Assembly: GCF_900007165.1 (NCBI RefSeq)
Contig: NZ_CYGY02000018.1
Location: 1 to 46,755 of the forward strand
Source of the DNA: Paraburkholderia piptadeniae
Lineage (GTDB): Bacteria > Pseudomonadota > Gammaproteobacteria > Burkholderiales > Burkholderiaceae
Length of the DNA stretch: 46,755 nucleotides
Direction: 5' to 3'
The position numbers and the translations under genes were made by a program. A model generated the notes under the pieces. That model worked only from the letters and a program-made list of their open reading frames with translations. It was not told the origin of the DNA and searched no databases. Positions 35,737 to 46,015 of this stretch are shown piece by piece. Within the stretch, counting starts at the first letter, position 1, and every line of letters starts with the position of its first letter.

Positions 35737-37455
35737 TCAATGCGTATGCGTTGCCATGCTCCGTGCCTGTGCATGCGCAACGATAGTCGCGCCACGCGCC
35801 GGTGCGCCGTTCGCCACATAGTAGGGCGCGGTCGAGCGCGCGAGCGGCTTGCGTCCGCGAATTCGATCGGCGATTTTTTCCGCGAGCATGATGGTCGGCG
35901 CATTCAGGTTGCCCGTCGTGATGCGCGGCATGATCGATGCATCGACGACGCGCAGGCCTTCGAGACCATGCACGCGTCCTTCGCTATCGACGACGGCCAT
36001 GTTGTCGTAGCCCATCGCGCACGAGCACGACGGATGGTACGCGGTCTCCGCGCGCGCACGCACGAACGCGTCGATCTGCGCATCGGTTTGCAGCTCCGCG
36101 CCGGGGCTCAGCTCGCGGCCGCGAAAACGGTCGAGTGCCGGTTGCGCGATGATCTCGCGCGTAATGCGGATCGCGTCGCGGAACTCGCGCCAGTCGAGCG
36201 CTTCGGCCATGTAGTTGAAGAGAATCGACGGATGCTCGCGCGGATCGCGCGAACGCAGCTTCACGCGGCCGCGGCTCGGCGAGCGCATCGAGCCGACGTG
36301 CGCCTGGAAGCCGTGCATTCTGATCGCGTTCGTGCCGTTGTAGTTGATCGCGACGGGCAGGAAGTGATACTGGATGTTCGGCCACGGGTCGTCGTCACGC
36401 GTGCGAATGAAGCCGCCCGCCTCGAAATGATTGCTCGCGCCGATGCCCGTGCCCTTCAGCATCCATTCGATGCCGATCGCGGGCTGATTGCGCAGCAGCA
36501 GCGCGGGATAGAGCGACACGGGCTCCTTGCACTCGTACTGCATGTACATCTCGAGGTGATCCTGCAAGTTCTGGCCCACGCCGGGAAGATCGAGCACGAC
36601 GGGAATGTCAAATTCGCGCAGCCACGCGCCGGGGCCGACGCCCGAGCGTTGCAGGATCTGCGGCGACGCGATCGCGCCGCTACAGAGCAGCACTTCGCGG
36701 CGCGCATGCACGGTGATCTGCGCCTGACCGTCCAGATACACGACGCCTTGTGCGCGCTTGCCGCTAAAGAGAATGCGATCGGTGGTTGCGTGCGTGACGA
36801 TCGTGAGGTTCGCGCGCTGCTTCGCCTGATCCAGGTAGCCGCGCGCGGTGCTGGCGCGGCGGCCGTTCGCCGTCACCGTGCGGTCCATCGGGCCGAAGCC
36901 TTCCTGCCGATAGCCATTGAGGTCGTCGGTGCGCGGATAGCCGGCCTGCACGCCTGCTTCGATCATCGCTTCGAAGAGGGGATTCACACCGGGCTTGCTG
37001 GTCGTCACATGCACGGGGCCGTCGCCGCCGTGATAGTCGTTCGCGCCGATATCGCGCGTCTCGGCCTTGCGGAAATACGGCAGGCAATTCAGATAGGTCC
37101 AGTTTTCAAGGCCTTTTCTTTCGGCCCAGCCGTCGTAGTCGAGCGCGTTGCCGCGGATATAGCACATGCCGTTGATCAGCGACGAGCCGCCCAGCCCCTT
37201 GCCGCGTCCGCATTCCATGCGTCGATTGTTCATGAACGGCTCGGGGTCCGTTTCATAGGCCCAGTTGTAGCGGCGTCCCTGCAACGGATACGCGAGCGCC
37301 GCGGGCATCTGCGTGCGAAAGTCGAAGCGGTAGTCGGGACCGCCCGCTTCGAGCAGCAGCACGGTCACGTCGCGGTCTTCCGTCAGACGGGTGGCGAGCA
37401 CATTGCCCGCCGATCCCGCACCGATGATGATGTAGTCGTACTCTTTCGCTGCCAT
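35737..37455 (-). CDS. betA: Choline dehydrogenase
   Basis: 572 aa GMC oxidoreductase. The N-terminal FAD motif is [37 protein letters not shown] is the family signature 1, and the active-site His is in [13 protein letters not shown]. It oxidises choline to betaine aldehyde and on to glycine betaine at the membrane. ATG 37455 follows GGGAG by 6 nt; the longer open frame to 37611 overlaps betB only. It lies 11 bp after betB, in the betI-betB-betA order. Confidence 0.95.
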   Translation of the reverse strand: MAAKEYDYIIIGAGSAGNVLATRLTEDRDVTVLLLEAGGPDYRFDFRTQMPAALAYPLQGRRYNWAYETDPEPFMNNRRMECGRGKGLGGSSLINGMCYIRGNALDYDGWAERKGLENWTYLNCLPYFRKAETRDIGANDYHGGDGPVHVTTSKPGVNPLFEAMIEAGVQAGYPRTDDLNGYRQEGFGPMDRTVTANGRRASTARGYLDQAKQRANLTIVTHATTDRILFSGKRAQGVVYLDGQAQITVHARREVLLCSGAIASPQILQRSGVGPGAWLREFDIPVVLDLPGVGQNLQDHLEMYMQYECKEPVSLYPALLLRNQPAIGIEWMLKGTGIGASNHFEAGGFIRTRDDDPWPNIQYHFLPVAINYNGTNAIRMHGFQAHVGSMRSPSRGRVKLRSRDPREHPSILFNYMAEALDWREFRDAIRITREIIAQPALDRFRGRELSPGAELQTDAQIDAFVRARAETAYHPSCSCAMGYDNMAVVDSEGRVHGLEGLRVVDASIMPRITTGNLNAPTIMLAEKIADRIRGRKPLARSTAPYYVANGAPARGATIVAHAQARSMATHTH

Positions 37456-37466
37456 GCTGCGCTCCC

Positions 37467-38936
37467 TCAAAACACGGGCTGATATGGGCCCAGTTCGACC
37501 TGGATGGACTTGATGCGCGTGTAGTGCTCGAGTGTCGTGATGCCGTTCTCTCGGCCCACGCCCGATTGCTTGTAGCCGCCCACGGGCATTTCGGCGGGCG
37601 ACTCGCCCCACGTGTTGATCCAGCAGATGCCTGCTTCGAGCCGATGAATCACGCGATGCGCGCGCGACAGATTCTCGGTGACGACACCCGCTGCGAGCCC
37701 GTAGATCGTGTCGTTCGCGCGCGCGATCACGTCCTCTTCATCGGCGAAGGTCAGAATGCTCATCACCGGGCCGAAGATCTCTTCGCGCACGATCTTCATG
37801 TCGTCGCGGCAGTTCGAGAACACGGTCGGCTGCACGTACTGGCCGCGCGCGTAGTCGCCGTCGGTGATGCGCGCGCCGCCCAGCACAAGCCGCGCGCCTT
37901 CCTGTTCGCCGCTCTCGATGTAGCCGAGCACCTTGTCCATTTGCGCGGCGCTCGCGAGCGGCCCGAAATTCGTCGACGGGTCCGATGGCTTGCCGATGCG
38001 GATGCGCCTCACGCGCTCGATCACGCGCTCTTCGAATGCCTGCTGCACCGATTGATGCACGAACACGCGCGTGCCGTTCGTGCACACCTGTCCCGCGCTG
38101 AAGAAGTTGGCCGTGACGGCGATATCGGCGGCGCGGTCGAGGTTCGCATCGTCGAAGACGATCAGCGGCGACTTGCCGCCGAGCTCCATCGTCACTTCCT
38201 TCAGCGACGAAGCGCCCGCCATCGACATCACTTTCTTCCCCGTCTCGACGCCGCCCGTGAACGAGATCTTCGCGATGCCGGGATGCGCGCCCAGCATCAC
38301 GCCGACGCGCCCGTCGCCTTGCACGACATTGAACACGCCGGGCGGCACGCCCGCTTCCAGATAGATTTCCGCGAGCTTCGACGCTGAGAGCGGCGTGACC
38401 TCGCTCGGCTTGAAGATCATCGCGTTGCCGGCCGCGAGCGCGGGCGCGGACTTCCAGCACGCGATCTGGATCGGATAGTTCCATGCGCCGATGCCCGCCG
38501 TGACGCCGAGCGGCTCGCGCCGCGTATAGACGAACGATTCGGCGCGCAGCGGAATCTGTTGGCCTTCGATGGCTGTGGCAAGGCCCGCGTAGTACTCGAT
38601 CACGTCCGCGCCCGTGACGATGTCGACCGCGCGTGTTTCCGCAATCGGCTTGCCCGTATCGCGCATTTCGAGTTCGGCGAGTTCGTCGTTGCGCTCGCGC
38701 AGCAGGTCCACCGCGCGGCGCAGGATGCGTGAGCGCTGCATCGCCGTCATCGCGGCCCATACGCGCTGGCCTTCGCGCGCGGATTGCACGGCGCGTTCGA
38801 TGTCGGCAACGCTTGCTTGCTGCACGGTCGCGAGCGTTTCGCCCGTGGCGGGATCGAGCGTGTCGAAGGTGACGCCGCTCGTGGCGTCGACATATTCGCC
38901 GCCGATGTAGAGACGTTGCAGGCCATAGACGGGCAT
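37467..38936 (-). CDS. betB: Betaine aldehyde dehydrogenase
   Basis: 489 aa, aldehyde dehydrogenase superfamily. Catalytic residues read as Asn153 ([13 protein letters not shown]), Glu251 (TMELGGKSP) and Cys285 ([10 protein letters not shown]). It converts betaine aldehyde to glycine betaine with NAD+. ATG 38936 follows AAGGAGAAAC. It sits 53 bp after betI and 11 bp before betA, forming one operon. Confidence 0.96.
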   Translation of the reverse strand: MPVYGLQRLYIGGEYVDATSGVTFDTLDPATGETLATVQQASVADIERAVQSAREGQRVWAAMTAMQRSRILRRAVDLLRERNDELAELEMRDTGKPIAETRAVDIVTGADVIEYYAGLATAIEGQQIPLRAESFVYTRREPLGVTAGIGAWNYPIQIACWKSAPALAAGNAMIFKPSEVTPLSASKLAEIYLEAGVPPGVFNVVQGDGRVGVMLGAHPGIAKISFTGGVETGKKVMSMAGASSLKEVTMELGGKSPLIVFDDANLDRAADIAVTANFFSAGQVCTNGTRVFVHQSVQQAFEERVIERVRRIRIGKPSDPSTNFGPLASAAQMDKVLGYIESGEQEGARLVLGGARITDGDYARGQYVQPTVFSNCRDDMKIVREEIFGPVMSILTFADEEDVIARANDTIYGLAAGVVTENLSRAHRVIHRLEAGICWINTWGESPAEMPVGGYKQSGVGRENGITTLEHYTRIKSIQVELGPYQPVF

Positions 38937-38989
38937 CTGGGTTTCTCCTTGAAATGCGGGTGTTCGTGGTGCAGCGCTGCGCGCGCGCT

Positions 38990-39580
38990 TTATGAGCCGT
39001 TGCGCGCGAGCAGCAGGTCGATGTAGTCGTTGGCGAGGCGCAGCGCCGCTTTCGTGTCGAACGGATCGCCCGACAACGCGCCGCGCAGCCACAGTCCGTC
39101 GATCATCGCCGCGAGGCCGCTGGCAGCGCGCCGCGCGGACGCGCGCGGCAACGCCTTCGCGAACTCCGCGCACAGGTTCGAATAGAGGCGGCGTGTGTTC
39201 ACGCGCTGCAAGCGGCGCAGCGCGGGCTCGTGCATGCTCTCCGTCCAGAACGCGAGCCACGTCTTCATCACGGGGCCGCTCACTTGCGATACGTCGAAAT
39301 TCGCCGCGACGATCGCGCGCAAACGCGCGCGCGGCTGCGGCTTTGCGGCGATGCGGCGGCGCGTCGTGGCGGCCCACAGATCGCGCAGGATATGGCGCAT
39401 CGTGGCTTCGAGCAGGCCGTCCTTGTCGCCGAAATAGTGGCTCACGATGCCCGTCGAAATGTTCGCGCGCTGTGCGACGGACGCGAGTGTCGTGCCCGAC
39501 AGACCGGCCTGGTCGATCGTGAGCAGCGTGGCGTCGATCAGCTGCGCGCGACGCACTTCGCGCATTCCGACTTTGGGCAT
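38990..39580 (-). CDS. betI: BetI, TetR-family repressor of choline oxidation
   Basis: 196 aa. The N-terminal TetR helix-turn-helix is [20 protein letters not shown] (residues about 29-48), and the remaining helical domain matches BetI in length and the motif [13 protein letters not shown]. It represses bet genes until choline is present. First gene of betIBA; a perfect palindrome that fits its operator lies 46 bp upstream of its start. Confidence 0.95.
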   Translation of the reverse strand: MPKVGMREVRRAQLIDATLLTIDQAGLSGTTLASVAQRANISTGIVSHYFGDKDGLLEATMRHILRDLWAATTRRRIAAKPQPRARLRAIVAANFDVSQVSGPVMKTWLAFWTESMHEPALRRLQRVNTRRLYSNLCAEFAKALPRASARRAASGLAAMIDGLWLRGALSGDPFDTKAALRLANDYIDLLLARNGS

Positions 39581-39626
39581 GGTGTCCCGCGAGGTTTGCC
39601 GAAAGTCGTCACTCTAGTCTTTTTTT

Positions 39627-39640
39627 ATTGAACGTTCAAT
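39627..39640. promoter_or_regulatory. Probable BetI operator
   Basis: ATTGAACGTTCAAT is a perfect 14-bp palindrome in the 196-bp gap between betI and fdhA. Its TTGAACGTTCAA core matches the known BetI-type operator pattern of E. coli. It could regulate both directions, covering betIBA and fdhA. Confidence 0.82.
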
Positions 39641-39776
39641 CAACAAAAACAGGGCAATCCGGCTTTGTCGGTTTGAGGAAAACACGTGTCGCGTTTTGAA
39701 CATTGGTGGGCGGGGCAAAGGGACTAACCTCGAATCAGCGCCATTTGCGCATTCAGACCAACGTGGAGACGAGACG

Positions 39777-40976
39777 ATGAGCAACAATCGCGGTGTCGTG
39801 TATCTGGGGCAGGGCAACGTCGAAGTACGGCCGATCGATTACCCGAAAATGGTCGATCCGCGCGGACGCGCGATCGGTCACGGCGTGATCCTCAAGGTGG
39901 TATCGACGAATATTTGCGGCTCGGACCAGCACATGGTGCGCGGCCGCACGACGGCTGAAATAGGCCTTGTTTTAGGGCACGAAATCACGGGCGAGGTGAT
40001 CGAGATCGGTCGCGATGTCGAGACGCTGAAGATCGGCGATCTCGTCTCCGTGCCGTTCAACGTCGCGTGCGGCCGCTGTCAGACGTGCAAGGAACAGCAT
40101 ACGGGCGTGTGCCTGAACGTGAATCCGGCGCGTGCCGGCGGCGCGTATGGCTACGTCGACATGGGCGGCTGGATCGGCGGGCAGGCTGAATACGTGATGG
40201 TGCCGTATGCGGACTTCAATCTGCTGAAGTTTCCCGATCGCGATCGCGCGATGGAGAAGATCCGCGATCTCACATGCCTGTCGGACATTCTGCCGACGGG
40301 CTATCACGGCGCCGTGATGGCGGGCGTGAAGCCGGGCTCGACGGTGTACGTCGCGGGCGCGGGCCCTGTCGGCATGGCGGCGGCTGCATCGGCGCGCATC
40401 CTGGGCGCGGCGTGCACGATCGTCGGCGACATGAACGAAGAGCGGCTCGCTCATGCGCGTGCCGTGGGCTTCGAGACGGTCAATCTGTCGAAGGACGCGT
40501 CGCTCGGCGAGCAGATCGCGCAGATTCTCGGTAAGCCCGAAGTGGATTGCGCAGTGGACTGCGTGGGCTTCGAGGCGCACGGCCACGGCACCAGCGGCTC
40601 GCGCGAAGAGGCGCCCGCAACGGTGCTCAACTCACTGATGGATATCACGAAGCCAGCGGGCGCGATCGGCATTCCGGGCCTGTACGTCACCGACGATCCG
40701 GGTGCCGCCGATGCCGCGGCGCGCAAGGGCAGCCTGAGCATTCGCTTCGGCCTCGGCTGGGCGAAGTCGCATTCGTTCCATACGGGCCAGACGCCCGTGA
40801 TGAAGTACAACCGCAACCTGATGCAGGCAATTCTGTGGGATCGTCTCCCCATCGCGGACATCGTCAATGTGACGGTAGTGTCGCTGGATGAGGCCCCCGA
40901 GGGTTATCGCAAGTTCGATGGCGGCGCGCCGCGCAAGTTCGTCATCGATCCGCACGGTTTGCTGAAGGCCGCTTAG
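39777..40976 (+). CDS. fdhA: Glutathione-independent formaldehyde dehydrogenase
   Basis: 399 aa. Zn ligands line up with Pseudomonas putida FDH offset by one: catalytic Cys47 (NICGSDQH) and His68 (GHEI), structural Cys98, Cys101, Cys104 and Cys112. The cofactor loop is VYVAGAGPVGMAAAASA. It oxidises formaldehyde to formate with tightly bound NAD. Formaldehyde is released by betaine and sarcosine demethylation, which explains its place beside betIBA. ATG 39777 follows GGAGACGAG. A strong terminator follows. Confidence 0.95.
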   Translation: MSNNRGVVYLGQGNVEVRPIDYPKMVDPRGRAIGHGVILKVVSTNICGSDQHMVRGRTTAEIGLVLGHEITGEVIEIGRDVETLKIGDLVSVPFNVACGRCQTCKEQHTGVCLNVNPARAGGAYGYVDMGGWIGGQAEYVMVPYADFNLLKFPDRDRAMEKIRDLTCLSDILPTGYHGAVMAGVKPGSTVYVAGAGPVGMAAAASARILGAACTIVGDMNEERLAHARAVGFETVNLSKDASLGEQIAQILGKPEVDCAVDCVGFEAHGHGTSGSREEAPATVLNSLMDITKPAGAIGIPGLYVTDDPGAADAAARKGSLSIRFGLGWAKSHSFHTGQTPVMKYNRNLMQAILWDRLPIADIVNVTVVSLDEAPEGYRKFDGGAPRKFVIDPHGLLKAA

Positions 40977-41043
40977 TGCAGGCGCGGTCGCCTGCAACGA
41001 GCGGGTAGCAGGTCGAAGTCTCCTCTGTCCCGTTTTGGACGAT

Positions 41044-41080
41044 GCTGCGTTTCCCTTTTACGGGGAACGCAGCTTTTTTT
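41044..41080 (+). terminator. Rho-independent terminator after fdhA
   Basis: GCTGCGTTTCCC (41044-41055) pairs with GGGGAACGCAGC (41062-41073) with one mismatch, then eight Ts (41073-41080 region). Confidence 0.88.
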
Positions 41081-41107
41081 CTTCGCGCGCGCCGACTTCA
41101 ACTGAGT

Positions 41108-41641
41108 TCAAAAGTCGTGTCGAATGGAAAACGTCGCGCCTCTCTCGTGCGAATGATTGAGGTTCAAGAGCGGATTGGCTCTGAAGCTCCATTCGTCGCT
41201 GGTGGTCGATGAACCTGATGAATCGCTTTGAGGATCGGGAGTGAGCCCGTAGACAGGCGGACCAGGCGCCTCGCCCGCGTGAAGGCCATCGAGTGTGGAC
41301 GGGTGCTGTCCGAAGCGGACGCGCCCGTTATCCGGCGCGATGCTGTACCGGTTATAGAGTCCGTAAGCCGCAGCGCCCATATGCAATGGGCTTGCCACGA
41401 CGTATCGATGCAGATGTCGTTGAGGCGCATAGGCCGTCGACGGAATCTGCGGATACGAATAGAAAAGAATGGATGCAGGCTCTCTTTCGGGCAATAGACG
41501 GCCGTGATCAGTGGCGACGGCTTTGGCAAATAATGCGCCGCTGACCAGAAGAAGCAACGCACCGGCAATCCAGTCGCGGAGATTGCGGCGCGTCGCGGAT
41601 AGGACCCAATAAGCAACGAAAATGATCACACTGCGGATCAT
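41108..41641 (-). CDS. Hypothetical membrane-anchored protein
   Basis: 177 aa with hydrophobic segments at about 5-15 and 25-42 (DWIAGALLLLVSGALFAKA), then a long polar, Pro/Gly/Tyr-containing tail (SYPQIPSTAYAPQRHLHRYV). The C-terminal half would be outside the membrane. I recognise no family. Its GC is lower and codon use less biased than nrdJ beside it. It may be a recently acquired or fast-evolving gene, or a chance frame. Confidence 0.5.
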   Translation of the reverse strand: MIRSVIIFVAYWVLSATRRNLRDWIAGALLLLVSGALFAKAVATDHGRLLPEREPASILFYSYPQIPSTAYAPQRHLHRYVVASPLHMGAAAYGLYNRYSIAPDNGRVRFGQHPSTLDGLHAGEAPGPPVYGLTPDPQSDSSGSSTTSDEWSFRANPLLNLNHSHERGATFSIRHDF

Positions 41642-41731
41642 CCTGGCTCGGCAGAAGCTTTGCCCGTCAAAACATTGATACTACATTTTAGTTCTTTCGA
41701 TGCCTTTCGGGTCCCTCCAGTTCTCTGCGGC

Positions 41732-44275
41732 TTAACCGCATGCGCCGATTTCACCGCACGCCGTGCAGAAGTCGCAACCGTCCTTGCGGATCACCGCATT
41801 CGCGCCGCAATTGCCGCACGTGCGGCCGTGCATCGTATGCAGTGCCTGAACGCCGCGCTCTTCAGCCGATTCCCCTCCAATGGACGAGAGCGTGTTGTCG
41901 GCGCTCGACGCATTCGGGTTCGACTGGCCGCGCGGCAGGCGTGCGAGCAGGCGCGACGGCACCTGATTGCCCTCGGCATCGAGAAAGCCGCGCCGGTGCA
42001 GGATCTGCTGGAGCGCATACGCGAGCGCGGCGACTTCCGAATCGTGCCAGCGCGGCGAGCGATGGCCGTCGAGCCGCTGCACTTCGCCGAGCCGAACCTG
42101 GCCGCGATCCCATGAAACCTTGCGCAGGTCCTGCAGATTACGCGCGACAAAGCCTCCACGGGCCGCGAGCGACAGCGAACGCATCGTCGCCGTGATCCAT
42201 TGCTGCGACTCGTCGCGTTGACCGGCGGGAATGAAGAACTCGATGGGCCGTTCGATCGTCACTTCCTCGCCGCCCACGCGTCCCGTCAGCTCGATGAACG
42301 ACACGGCGAGATACAGCGACTTCTTGCCCGCCGCCGTCAGGTACTCGACCTTCTCGATGATCGCGGGCAGCTCGCCCTTGGGCCGATGGTCGATGGCGAT
42401 GCGCAGCGGGTCCTGATCGATTTCGACGAGCGCGTCGGCGGGCGTGGCCGCGGGCTCCTGCGTCACGCTCAGCACCGCACCCAGCGTCTCGTTCGGGCGA
42501 TAGGTCGCGAGGCCCTTGAGCCCGCTTTTCCAGGCGTCGAAATAGAGGGTTTCGAACGCATCGAACGGGTAGTCGGCGGGCACGTTGACCGTCTTCGAAA
42601 TCGACGTGTCGATGAACGGCTGCACGGCGGCCATCATGTCCAGATGATCGCGCGCCGACATCTCCAGCGCGCTCACGAAGTACTCGGGCAGACTGCCGAC
42701 ATCGCCGCCCAGCTCGCGATAAAGACGGTACGCGTGATCTTCGACGGCGAACTGCTCGCGGCTGCCGTCAGCCATCACCTTCATGCGCGTATACGTCCAC
42801 GAAAACGCGGGCTCGATGCCGTTCGACGCGTTGTCCGCGAACGCGAGACTGACGGTGCCCGTCGGCGCGATGGAGAGCAGGTGGCTGTTGCGGATGCCAT
42901 GCTTGCGGATCGAATCCTTGACATCGTCGGGCAGGCGCGATGCGAAGGTGCCTTCTTCCAGATATTGCTTCGCGTTGAAGAGCGGAAACGCGCCGCGCTC
43001 GCGCGCGAGTTCGACGGATGCGCGATACGCTTCGTCGCGCATCAGGCGCGCGATGCGCACCGCAAAGTCGCGGCCCTCCTGCGAGTTGTAGCGCAAGCCC
43101 ATCATCACGAGCGTATCGCCCAGGCCCGTAAAGCCCACACCGATACGCCGCTTCGCACGCGACTCGTCGTATTGCTGCGTCAGCGGCCACAGCGTCACGT
43201 CGAGCACGTCGTCGAGAAAGCGCACGTGGATGCGCGTGCGTTCGGCGAGCGCGTCCCAGTCGAATGACGGCTTGCCGCCGTGCCGCTGCGCGAACGGATC
43301 GATCACGAAGCGCGTGAGATTGAGCGGCCCGAGATTGCAGCAGCCATAAGGCGGCAGCGGCTGCTCGCCGCAAGGATTGGTCGCGCGGATCGTTTCGACG
43401 GCGCGCAGATTGTTGTCCTCGTTCATCCGCGAGATGAACACGATGCCGGGCTCCGCGATGTCATAGGTCGAACGCATGATGCGATCGAAGATCTCTTTCG
43501 CGCGCCGCTCGCTGTAGACCCACATGCCGTCTTCGCGCTGATGCACGTCGTTGGCTGCGCGCATCGCGGGCGACGGTTCGGCGCGATGCACGAGTTGCCA
43601 CATCGCGTCGTTTTCGACGGCGCGCATGAACTCGTCGCTGACGGCGACGGACACGTTGAAGTTGTTCCAGCGGCCCTTCGAATGCTTGGCTTCGATGAAC
43701 TCGAGCAGGTCGGGATGCGTGCAGTCGAGCACGGCCATTTGCGCGCCGCGCCGCGAGCCCGCACTTTCGACGGTGCGGCACGACGCGTCGAACACGTCGA
43801 TATAGCTGCACGGACCGGATGCCGACGAACTGGTCGTCTTCACGCGCGCGCCGTGCGGCCTGATCGCCGAGAAGTTGTAGCCGACGCCGCCGCCGCGCCG
43901 CATCGTCTCGGCTGCCTGCAGCAACGCGACGTAGATGCCCGGCAGACCCTGCTCGTCGACGCCCTGGATGCTGTCGCCCACGGGCTGCACGAAGCAGTTG
44001 ATGAGCGTCGCCGCGATGCCCGTGCCCGCCGCGCTCATGATGCGGCCGGCGCCGAGCGCGCCGTTCTTCAGGTTCTCGGCGAAGCGGGCCTCGATGACGG
44101 GACGCAACGCCTCGGGCTCGGCCATCGCGACGCCGCGCGCGACGCGCTCGTACACGTCGTCGGACGTGCGTTCGTCGCCCTTCGCGTATTTTTCGAGCAG
44201 CACGTCGAGCGAGAATTGCTGCGGCGCGATGGAGGTGGAATCGAGCGGAGTGAGTTCGTTGTCGGTGTCAGCCAT
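41732..44275 (-). CDS. nrdJ: Adenosylcobalamin-dependent (class II) ribonucleotide reductase
   Basis: 847 aa. The active-site block NPCGEQPLPPYGCCNLG and LINCFVQPVGDS with their Cys, RRGGGVGYNFSAIRPHG and the late SIAPTGTVSLAFADNASNG are hallmarks of class II enzymes. It makes deoxynucleotides from ribonucleotides with B12, independent of oxygen. The C-terminus ends in a Cys-rich, zinc-ribbon-like tail (CGNCG, CDFCTACG) that could relay electrons. ATG 44275 chosen; the open frame on to 45136 overlaps the regulator. I see no cobalamin riboswitch upstream. Confidence 0.94.
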   Translation of the reverse strand: MADTDNELTPLDSTSIAPQQFSLDVLLEKYAKGDERTSDDVYERVARGVAMAEPEALRPVIEARFAENLKNGALGAGRIMSAAGTGIAATLINCFVQPVGDSIQGVDEQGLPGIYVALLQAAETMRRGGGVGYNFSAIRPHGARVKTTSSSASGPCSYIDVFDASCRTVESAGSRRGAQMAVLDCTHPDLLEFIEAKHSKGRWNNFNVSVAVSDEFMRAVENDAMWQLVHRAEPSPAMRAANDVHQREDGMWVYSERRAKEIFDRIMRSTYDIAEPGIVFISRMNEDNNLRAVETIRATNPCGEQPLPPYGCCNLGPLNLTRFVIDPFAQRHGGKPSFDWDALAERTRIHVRFLDDVLDVTLWPLTQQYDESRAKRRIGVGFTGLGDTLVMMGLRYNSQEGRDFAVRIARLMRDEAYRASVELARERGAFPLFNAKQYLEEGTFASRLPDDVKDSIRKHGIRNSHLLSIAPTGTVSLAFADNASNGIEPAFSWTYTRMKVMADGSREQFAVEDHAYRLYRELGGDVGSLPEYFVSALEMSARDHLDMMAAVQPFIDTSISKTVNVPADYPFDAFETLYFDAWKSGLKGLATYRPNETLGAVLSVTQEPAATPADALVEIDQDPLRIAIDHRPKGELPAIIEKVEYLTAAGKKSLYLAVSFIELTGRVGGEEVTIERPIEFFIPAGQRDESQQWITATMRSLSLAARGGFVARNLQDLRKVSWDRGQVRLGEVQRLDGHRSPRWHDSEVAALAYALQQILHRRGFLDAEGNQVPSRLLARLPRGQSNPNASSADNTLSSIGGESAEERGVQALHTMHGRTCGNCGANAVIRKDGCDFCTACGEIGACG

Positions 44276-44451
44276 GAGCAGCCTCGAAGGGCGGCGCTCC
44301 AGCGATGCGCGCGAACTGCGCGACGCCGCGCCGCGTTGAGCCTCACCATAGCGCAGCGAACGGGATGCTGCAAACGGCGCGAGGCGCGAGCAGGCCCTAT
44401 GCCTGCCCGAAAGCAAAGACCCGCTGGATTGATTGCGGCGAAAGCACGCGC

Positions 44452-45468
44452 TCAGGCGTGCGCGGGAAGCGTTGCGAGGCCGCTCATGACGGGATGAGCG
44501 AGCGGTGCAACCTGCTTGCGGCGCTCGCGCGTGGGCGCAGTGCCGAATGCGTCGCGATAGCTCTTGCTGAAATGGCATGCGGACTGGAAGCCACACGCCA
44601 TCGTGATGTGCATGATCGACATGTCGGTCTGCAGCAGCAGTTCGCGCGCGCGGCGCAGACGCAATGTCAAGTAGTAGTGCGTCGGCGTCATGCCGAGATG
44701 CTCGCGGAAGAGCCGCTGCAATTGCCGTTGCGACATGTTCGCGAGCCGCGCGAGCTCTTCGCGCGACAGCGGCTCTTCGATGTTGTTCTCCATCAGCGCG
44801 ATGACTTCGAACAGCGACTTGTTGGCTGAGCCGAGCCGCGCGACGAGCGGCATGCGTTGCTGAGCGCTGTTGTCGCGCACGTGCTCGACGATGAATTGTT
44901 CGGCGATCTGCGTGACGCGCGGCGTGCCGACACGCGCGGCGATCAGGTTCAGCATCATGTCGAGCGGCGCGACGCCGCCCGTGCATGTGACGCGGTCGCG
45001 ATCGATCACGAACAGTTCCTTGAGGAAGCGCGTGTCGGGGAACTCTTCCTTGAGCGCCGACATGTTCTCCCAGTGGATCGCGCACGCATAGCCCGCGAGC
45101 AGTCCCGACTTCGCGAGCGCATACGTGCCCGTGCACAGGCTGCCGAGCGCGACGCCTGCACGTGCGAAGCGGCGCAGCGTCGACAGATGTTCGGGCGTGG
45201 TTTCGCGCTGCACATCGATGCCGCCGCAGACGAACACGATGTCAGGCGTGCCGATGCATTCGGCGGGACCCGTATCGACTGAGAGTCCGTTGCTTGCCGT
45301 GACCGGGCCGCCGTTCGGGCTGATGATCGACCATCTGTAGAGCGACTGTCCGCTCAGATAGTTGGCCATGCGCAGCACTTCGATCGCATTCGTGAAGGCG
45401 ATCATCGTGAAGTTCGGCAGTGGCATGAACGCGAAGTGCGATAACGACGCGGTTCTATCGGGCGACAT
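44452..45468 (-). CDS. gbdR: GbdR-like GlxA-family AraC regulator
   Basis: 338 aa. An N-terminal DJ-1/PfpI domain (FMPLPNFTMIAFTNAIEVLR; Cys elbow GSLCTGTYALAKSG) is joined to a C-terminal AraC domain (ELARLANMSQRQLQRLFREH, ACGFQSACHFSKSYRDAFG). GbdR is the betaine/dimethylglycine-responsive activator in Pseudomonas; proximity to glyA, fdhA and betIBA fits. It is related to the gene at 7917-9002 but distinct. Assignment to GbdR rather than another GlxA regulator is an inference from context. Confidence 0.83.
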   Translation of the reverse strand: MSPDRTASLSHFAFMPLPNFTMIAFTNAIEVLRMANYLSGQSLYRWSIISPNGGPVTASNGLSVDTGPAECIGTPDIVFVCGGIDVQRETTPEHLSTLRRFARAGVALGSLCTGTYALAKSGLLAGYACAIHWENMSALKEEFPDTRFLKELFVIDRDRVTCTGGVAPLDMMLNLIAARVGTPRVTQIAEQFIVEHVRDNSAQQRMPLVARLGSANKSLFEVIALMENNIEEPLSREELARLANMSQRQLQRLFREHLGMTPTHYYLTLRLRRARELLLQTDMSIMHITMACGFQSACHFSKSYRDAFGTAPTRERRKQVAPLAHPVMSGLATLPAHA

Positions 45469-46015
45469 GATTCGGGCGTTCCTTCAGCTCGATGTTTTAT
45501 TGCAGCCGGGTGGGGAATTCGGCCTTCTTATTCTGAGAGCGAGGGCAACAAGCATGCCATACGGCTAAACCCTGGCTGGAATCGGGTTTTGCGCCGTGCA
45601 TCGGCCAAATCGCACTGCCGCTGTGCATGTCCCGCACTGCGGGCGGGCCTGTCGCGCTCGCGAGCGGTGCTATTCGCGCTCTTTGGCGCCGATAAAACGC
45701 TGCATTGCACCATTTAATCGGCGCTTTAAAACAACTTCAATGCAACTTCAACGCCACTTTATCTCCACTTCTATTGGACGAATTGGATGGACCAATTAGC
45801 ACGGTCGATCACTTGTCCAAAACGGACCTGTATGGCGGAAAAGGTAAAGAACGCGTCTGAAATCGTAAATTGACAGATCGGGCGAAAGACAAGAATAGAG
45901 CCGTCGGTGGAGGTGGTGCAAAGCCAGTCCAGTCAAGGGATAGCGCGGAATTGGACAGTCGGCCTCGCACAACTCTATTCGCTTTCCAGTCATCAACGGA
46001 CTTCTAACGGACGCC
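45469..46015. promoter_or_regulatory. Divergent control region, gbdR-like gene and glyA
   Basis: 547 bp with no credible gene; it is AT-richer than its surroundings between about 45700 and 45900. It contains near-repeats such as ACTTCAATGCA and ACTTCAACGCC at 45735-45755 and a TTGGAC/TGGACC/TCCAAAACGGA group near 45775-45825, which could be regulator sites. Nothing is assignable with confidence. Confidence 0.42.

Noticed and set aside
44276..44451. Cobalamin riboswitch before the B12-dependent reductase
   Set aside because: Looked for a B12-box-like GCCACTG and flanking pairing on the minus strand and saw none in the 176 bp upstream.
45469..46015. Glycine riboswitch upstream of glyA
   Set aside because: No tandem glycine-aptamer-like GGAGAG...CCGAAGG pattern is visible.
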